DNA of 64,000 bases, from positions 62,001-126,000 of the forward strand of contig NZ_LOPU01000031.1 in the NCBI RefSeq assembly GCF_001469955.1. The letters are read 5' to 3'. The position numbers were made by a program, and so were the translations under genes. Of the stretch, positions 60,164 through 64,000 are shown piece by piece. The notes under the pieces are model-generated. The model was given only the letters and a program-made list of their open reading frames with translations. It was not told the DNA's origin and made no database searches. This DNA comes from Haloprofundus marisrubri. Its GTDB lineage: Archaea > Halobacteriota > Halobacteria > Halobacteriales > Haloferacaceae. Position 1 is the first letter of the stretch. Every line of letters starts with the position of its first letter.

Positions 60164-61095
60164 GAGTCCTCCAACTCATCACCTCGACGCGCTCGTTTTT
60201 CGAACAGCAAGTCGAGGCGCTCGAAGCACAGGGCGTCGACTGTACCGTCGTCTCGGTTCCCGCCGAGTACAGTCCCGACTCCCCGCGAACCGTCCGCGAC
60301 TACCTCCGCTACTATCCGGAGGTACTCGCCGAAGGACTGGACTCCTACGACCTCGTCCACGCGAACTACGGCCTCACGGTCCCGTTCGCGCTGGCGCAAC
60401 CGACTCGTCCGCTCGTCCTCACCCTCTGGGGGACCGACATTATGGGCGAGTACGGCTGGCTCCGCCACATCAGCAAGATGGGCGCACGCGCGGCCGACGA
60501 GACAGTCCTCCCGAGTCGCGCAATGGCGAGTCATCTCGGCGAGAACTACACCCATCTCCCGTTCGGTGTCGACACCGACCGATTCCGCCCCATCGACCGC
60601 ACCGAAGCGAGAGAGCGAATCGGCTGGGACGAGGGTGAGAAAGTCGCACTGTTTCCGTACGAGAAGTCGCGCGACGAGAAAGATTATCCGCGCGCACAGG
60701 CCGTCGTCGACGCGGCCGACACCGACGTAACCCTCCGGACGATTTCGAACGTCCCCTACGAGGAGATGCCGTACTACATGAACGCCAGCGACGCCCTGTT
60801 GGTCACCTCCCAACGCGAGAGCGGGCCGATGGTCGTCAAGGAGGCCGCCGCCTGCGGTCTGCCCGTCGTGTCGACGGACGTCGGGTTCGTTCGCGACGAG
60901 TTCGGCGATGCACCGGGCGTCGCTGTCGGTCGCACCAACGACGAACTCGCGTCCGGTCTCGACCGACTCGTCGCGGAGGTCGACAGCCTCTCGGACAGAG
61001 AACGCCGGCGCTCGGTGTCGCCGGACGTGAGCGTCGACCGGATGGGCGAGCGCCTCGCCTCGCTGTACGAGTGTGTCGCGCAGGGGGCCGCCTGA
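60160..61095 (+). CDS. Family 4 glycosyltransferase
   Basis: 311 residues. VLQLITSTRSFFEQQVEALEAQG at the N-terminus and LTLWGTDIMGEYG in the first Rossmann half are followed by the second half with LLVTSQRESGPMVVKEAAACGLPVVSTDVGFVRD (near residue 215), the GT4 nucleotide-binding EX7E pattern. It probably adds a hexose or uronate to a lipid-linked glycan on the cytoplasmic face. The ATG overlaps the preceding stop (ATGA). The membrane-protein gene begins at 61097, 1 bp after its stop. Confidence 0.92.
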   Translation: MRVLQLITSTRSFFEQQVEALEAQGVDCTVVSVPAEYSPDSPRTVRDYLRYYPEVLAEGLDSYDLVHANYGLTVPFALAQPTRPLVLTLWGTDIMGEYGWLRHISKMGARAADETVLPSRAMASHLGENYTHLPFGVDTDRFRPIDRTEARERIGWDEGEKVALFPYEKSRDEKDYPRAQAVVDAADTDVTLRTISNVPYEEMPYYMNASDALLVTSQRESGPMVVKEAAACGLPVVSTDVGFVRDEFGDAPGVAVGRTNDELASGLDRLVAEVDSLSDRERRRSVSPDVSVDRMGERLASLYECVAQGAA

Positions 61096-61096
61096 G

Positions 61097-63091
61097 ATGA
61101 GTATGGGTTCGGTCAGCGACTGGCTTCGCGCCCGTCGCTTCGACGTCGACGCGGCGGTTCTCGCGTTGATTGCCGCGCTTGCGATGGTGCCGCTTCGACT
61201 CCTCTTTTCGCAAGTGTACGTCGAGACGATTCCGTTGGTCCTCGGCGGCGCGGCGATACTGTATCTGCTGTCGGTGTACAGCAGTCGCGGCGAGAACGAC
61301 GAGGCCGCGTTCGTCTTACCGGTCGGTCTCTCTCGACTGCTTCCGAGCGTCGTCGTTCTCGGGACCGCGGGAATGTTGCTCGCCGCAGTACTGGCCGGCG
61401 AGCGTGGCGTCGCGTTCTACGCTGTCGCCGGCGTCACCGGGACGTTGCTTCTCTCCCAAATTCTGTTCGCCAAGGAGGAGGCGTTCAATCCCTCGATACT
61501 CCTTCTCCAAGTAGTTCTTGTCGCCGGTACGGTTCGGTTTGCGGCCATCGCGACGACGCCCGGGTTCATCGGTATCGACATCTGGACGCACCTGCCCGAA
61601 CTGACCAGTAGCATCCTCGAAGCGGGGTCGTTGGACGCTATCTCCGACGACAAACACTACGTCTCGCCGCTGTACCACCTGCTGGTCGCGTCGTCGTCGC
61701 TCATCTACGACGTGCCGCTTCGGACGGCGCTGTATCTCTCGTTGGGTCTCGTCATCCCGCTGTCGCCGCTTCTCGTCTACATGGCGACCCGCGAACTCGT
61801 CGCCGAGCGGTGGGCGGTGCTGGCGGCGGCACTCTTCTCGTTCGGTGACTACGTCATCGAGTGGGGGATGCACATCATCCCGACGAGCATGGGCCTCGTC
61901 ATCTTCTTGGCCGTGTTGTACGCGCTGATTCGACTGATGCAGACCGACTACGCGGCGCGGGATTTCGCACTCCTCGCCGGCCTGTCGGTGGCGCTCATCC
62001 TCACCCACCAGGTGTCGTCGTTCATCATGCTCGTCGTCTTCGGCGGCGCGGTCGTCGCGTACTTCCTCCTGAATCTGGGTATCTACCGCGTCTCACGGCT
62101 TCGCCCCGACGTGTTCCGCGCGCGCAACCCGGTGAACATCCTCGGCCTCGTCGTCTTCGACGTTGGACTCATCACTTTCCTCTGGTCGTTCACGCCGTAC
62201 AAAGGCGGGACGTTCCTGGAGACCATCTTGAGCTTCCTCGCGGAGACGGTGTCGTCAAGCGCTGGGTTCGGGAATCTCGCCGGGGGCGCGAGCGCTGCCT
62301 CCGCCAGTGGCGGCGAGAGCGCGGGCGCGTCGACGCCGCTCGTCGAACTCGCGGGCTACATCGACGTGCTGGGCTTCCTCTTGCTCCTCTTGGGCACGTT
62401 CGTCGGCTGTCTGTACGTGGTCCACCGTGACCGCGCCAAACAGTCGGTGTTCACGCTGCTCATCGGGACGGCCATCATGCTCGTGTTCACGCTGGGCCTG
62501 CCGATGTTCGGCATCCGCAACTTCATCCCCCAGCGCTGGTTCGCGTTCATGTACGCTCCGATGGCGATTCTGACCGCCGTCGGCGTGCGTTACCTCGCGG
62601 CGAATCTCAACGCGAAGATACTCGTCGCGGGGCTACTCGTCGCGGCGCTCGTCTTCCCCGGCGCGATGGTCGTCTCGCGCAACGGGACCCTCGACAACCC
62701 GGTACTCCCGGCGGGTGAGACGCTGAGCTACGACGAGCAGTCCGTCGCCGCCGTCGACACCATCGGGCAGATGACCGGCGGCCCCGAACCGATGGAGATT
62801 CGCCCCGACCAACAGTTACGGACCGACCATCCGTACCAGACGGTGTTCAAGCGAACGGGGGCCTATACGGCCGACACCGCGAACGTCACCGACGGGCAAC
62901 CCGTCGACCACGACGTAGTCGTCTACCGCGAGTTCCAATCCGATGGAACGACGTACTTCATGAACGGTGACGGCTACGGGCAGGTGCGCAACATCCCGCA
63001 GGAACGCATCTGTCGGCCCGGCCAGAGTACGCTGTACGACAACGGCGACGTGACGATGTGCGTCACGCCGTCCGAGAACAGCGACTCCTGA
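61097..63091 (+). CDS. Large polytopic membrane protein, possible GT-C or glycan polymerase/flippase
   Basis: 664 residues with about 12 hydrophobic helices and a C-terminal extracytoplasmic portion of about 110 residues (about 550-664). The first extended loop contains GFIGIDIWTHLPELTSSILEAG, an acidic/His motif like that of GT-C glycosyltransferases, where it would bind metal or the lipid-linked donor. Alternatives are a Wzy-like polymerase. It is the last gene of the operon, 1 bp after the GT4 gene. No terminator stands out after it. Confidence 0.7.
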   Translation: MSMGSVSDWLRARRFDVDAAVLALIAALAMVPLRLLFSQVYVETIPLVLGGAAILYLLSVYSSRGENDEAAFVLPVGLSRLLPSVVVLGTAGMLLAAVLAGERGVAFYAVAGVTGTLLLSQILFAKEEAFNPSILLLQVVLVAGTVRFAAIATTPGFIGIDIWTHLPELTSSILEAGSLDAISDDKHYVSPLYHLLVASSSLIYDVPLRTALYLSLGLVIPLSPLLVYMATRELVAERWAVLAAALFSFGDYVIEWGMHIIPTSMGLVIFLAVLYALIRLMQTDYAARDFALLAGLSVALILTHQVSSFIMLVVFGGAVVAYFLLNLGIYRVSRLRPDVFRARNPVNILGLVVFDVGLITFLWSFTPYKGGTFLETILSFLAETVSSSAGFGNLAGGASAASASGGESAGASTPLVELAGYIDVLGFLLLLLGTFVGCLYVVHRDRAKQSVFTLLIGTAIMLVFTLGLPMFGIRNFIPQRWFAFMYAPMAILTAVGVRYLAANLNAKILVAGLLVAALVFPGAMVVSRNGTLDNPVLPAGETLSYDEQSVAAVDTIGQMTGGPEPMEIRPDQQLRTDHPYQTVFKRTGAYTADTANVTDGQPVDHDVVVYREFQSDGTTYFMNGDGYGQVRNIPQERICRPGQSTLYDNGDVTMCVTPSENSDS

Positions 63092-63252
63092 GCGCTCTTC
63101 TTCCTTCGACTGCGTCGAACAAGTTCCTCTAGTCAGTGCTGGTGCGTTCGATAGCTGATTCTCGGTCCCTAACACCCGATTCCAGAGTGCCGGTTCTCGG
63201 CTCTCGATTTCCGGTTCCCAGTGTCGGCGTTGCAATCGCCGTCGCTACTGAC

Positions 63253-63573
63253 TCACAGGACGAACGGCAGCGACAGCGCAACCATCCCGAGAACGCCGAG
63301 AACGGTGAGTCCGAGTGCCCCGGAGACGAACAGCCTGTGTTGCTGGGAGTCTGTTACCTCGATGTCGCCGCCGCGGATGCTGAAGCCGAACTGCATGAGC
63401 AGTATCCCAGTCCACGAGAGCGCCAGCCACAGCGCCGTCGACTGGACGTTCGCACCGACTCACGTCGCGTTCGACGGTGGCTGGACGAAACTGCCAATCC
63501 AGAGGGCGAAAACGAGCATTACCCGTATGCCGCCGACGAGTGCGACGAGTGTCCCGTACCGAGTCTGCTCCAC
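63253..63573 (-). pseudogene. Small membrane-protein gene interrupted by an in-frame stop
   Basis: From GTG at 63573 the frame encodes VEQTRYGTLVALVGG, continues through a hydrophobic helix (to NAT, codon 37) and hits TGA at codon 38 (63460-63462). The same frame then continues for 68 further codons with two helices (WLALSWTGILLMQFGFSI and GLTVLGVLGMVALSLPFVL) and ends at 63253. All three helices sit in one frame, so this is probably one 106-residue protein with a nonsense mutation. The sequence may instead contain an error, or the distal half may be translated from its own start. Confidence 0.7.
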
Positions 63574-63625
63574 ACCGATAGATTCCGTGACACGATATTA
63601 AGTGGCGGCGGCGCAGTGGTTTGGT

Positions 63626-64000
63626 ATGCAGCGCTCGACTCGTGACGCTCTCGTCGGGTTTCTGGTCGGGAGCGCAATCAGTGCGGGTGTCTTTTGGCTC
63701 GGTGGACCGCTGCTGCTCGCGGCGGCAGGCGGCCTCGGGTGGGCAGTCGGTGTCGGAACGACGCTGCACATCGCTCACGAGTACCCCGACTTTGCCACGG
63801 GCGAAACGTGGGAAGACCAACGGTGGACCGCACTCGGTGGAGGTCTCCTCGCAGTCGGACTCAATCTAGTGTATACGCTGGTACCCGGGTCGTTTGGCGT
63901 CCGACTCGCGTTCGCAGTTCTCCTCGGAGGGATGTGCTTGATGGCGTACACGACTGCCACGATGGCCGTCTTGGAGCGAACCGGCGGCGAGACGGGCGGA
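63626..64000 (+). CDS. Membrane protein (3' end outside window)
   Basis: 125 codons to the right edge. Four hydrophobic segments (about 10-28, 29-45, 72-90 and 92-115), with sequence MQRSTRDALVGFLVGSA at the start. I do not recognise the family. It is divergent from the small interrupted gene at 63253 with about 50 bp between them. Confidence 0.7.
   Translation, partial: MQRSTRDALVGFLVGSAISAGVFWLGGPLLLAAAGGLGWAVGVGTTLHIAHEYPDFATGETWEDQRWTALGGGLLAVGLNLVYTLVPGSFGVRLAFAVLLGGMCLMAYTTATMAVLERTGGETGG

Noticed and set aside
1-64000. CRISPR arrays, rRNA genes or intact insertion sequences
   Set aside because: No regularly spaced direct repeats, no rRNA signatures and no transposase reading frame were seen.

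Overview
This is a 64 kb chromosomal window from a haloarchaeon (class Halobacteria). The evidence is the high GC content, strongly acidic proteins, archaeal-type genes (archaeal GatE, 20S proteasome alpha and beta, MptE, HalOD1, DUF7344-type regulators, S26B signal peptidase), Tat-type lipoproteins, and TTTTA/TATA-like boxes about 25-35 nt before starts, which suggests mostly leaderless or short-leader transcripts. It reads as an ordinary core chromosome, with a surface-glycan locus at the right end. The genus cannot be fixed from sequence alone. I found no CRISPR array, rRNA operon or intact insertion sequence.

Layout. 0-11 kb: 5' end of a sugar ABC-transporter binding lipoprotein, fumarase, GatE, an Lrp regulator divergent from a DMT exporter, an MFS transporter, a MaoC hydratase, a TrmJ-like methylase and riboflavin synthase. 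11-14.4 kb: three consecutive M48/HtpX-like membrane proteases. 14.5-16.5 kb: folP and mptE (pterin/folate). 16.5-20.4 kb: a SipW-like signal peptidase with two putative substrates, divergent from a membrane-tethered DUF7344 regulator. A structured, possibly non-coding RNA lies at 20.5 kb. 20.7-32 kb: proteasome beta, two medium-chain dehydrogenases, a winged-helix regulator, photolyase, a UbiA prenyltransferase and a 7TM histidine kinase. 32-41.8 kb: a DJ-1/PfpI protein, two adjacent superoxide dismutases, thyA-folA, proteasome alpha, a MOSC protein and an SDR. 41.9-48.3 kb: a beta-propeller protein, an amidohydrolase, a membrane-spanning HTH regulator, tRNA-Glu with a duplicated 3' end, and a rhodanese lipoprotein. 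48.7-63 kb: glmM, glmS, a second membrane-spanning HTH protein with Ca-binding-type repeats, another DUF7344 regulator, and a tightly overlapping five-gene glycan operon (nucleotide-sugar dehydrogenase, three glycosyltransferase-type proteins, a polytopic membrane protein). 63.1-64 kb: a small membrane-protein gene with an in-frame stop and a truncated membrane-protein gene.

How it fits together. GlmS and GlmM make glucosamine phosphates for UDP-amino sugars, which the downstream operon probably oxidises and assembles onto a surface glycan. Two membrane regulators (53.4 and 55.2 kb) sit between them, and a shared palindromic motif lies upstream of glmS and of the DUF7344 gene. Folate and one-carbon genes occur in two clusters (folP-mptE and thyA-folA). 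The least explained features are the SipW-type secretion cassette, the family of membrane-tethered DNA-binding proteins, the hairpin RNA candidate at 20.5 kb, the tRNA-Glu scar, and the IS605-like hairpin plus short ORF in the leader of the glycan operon. All functional calls come from reading motifs by eye; no database search was run.
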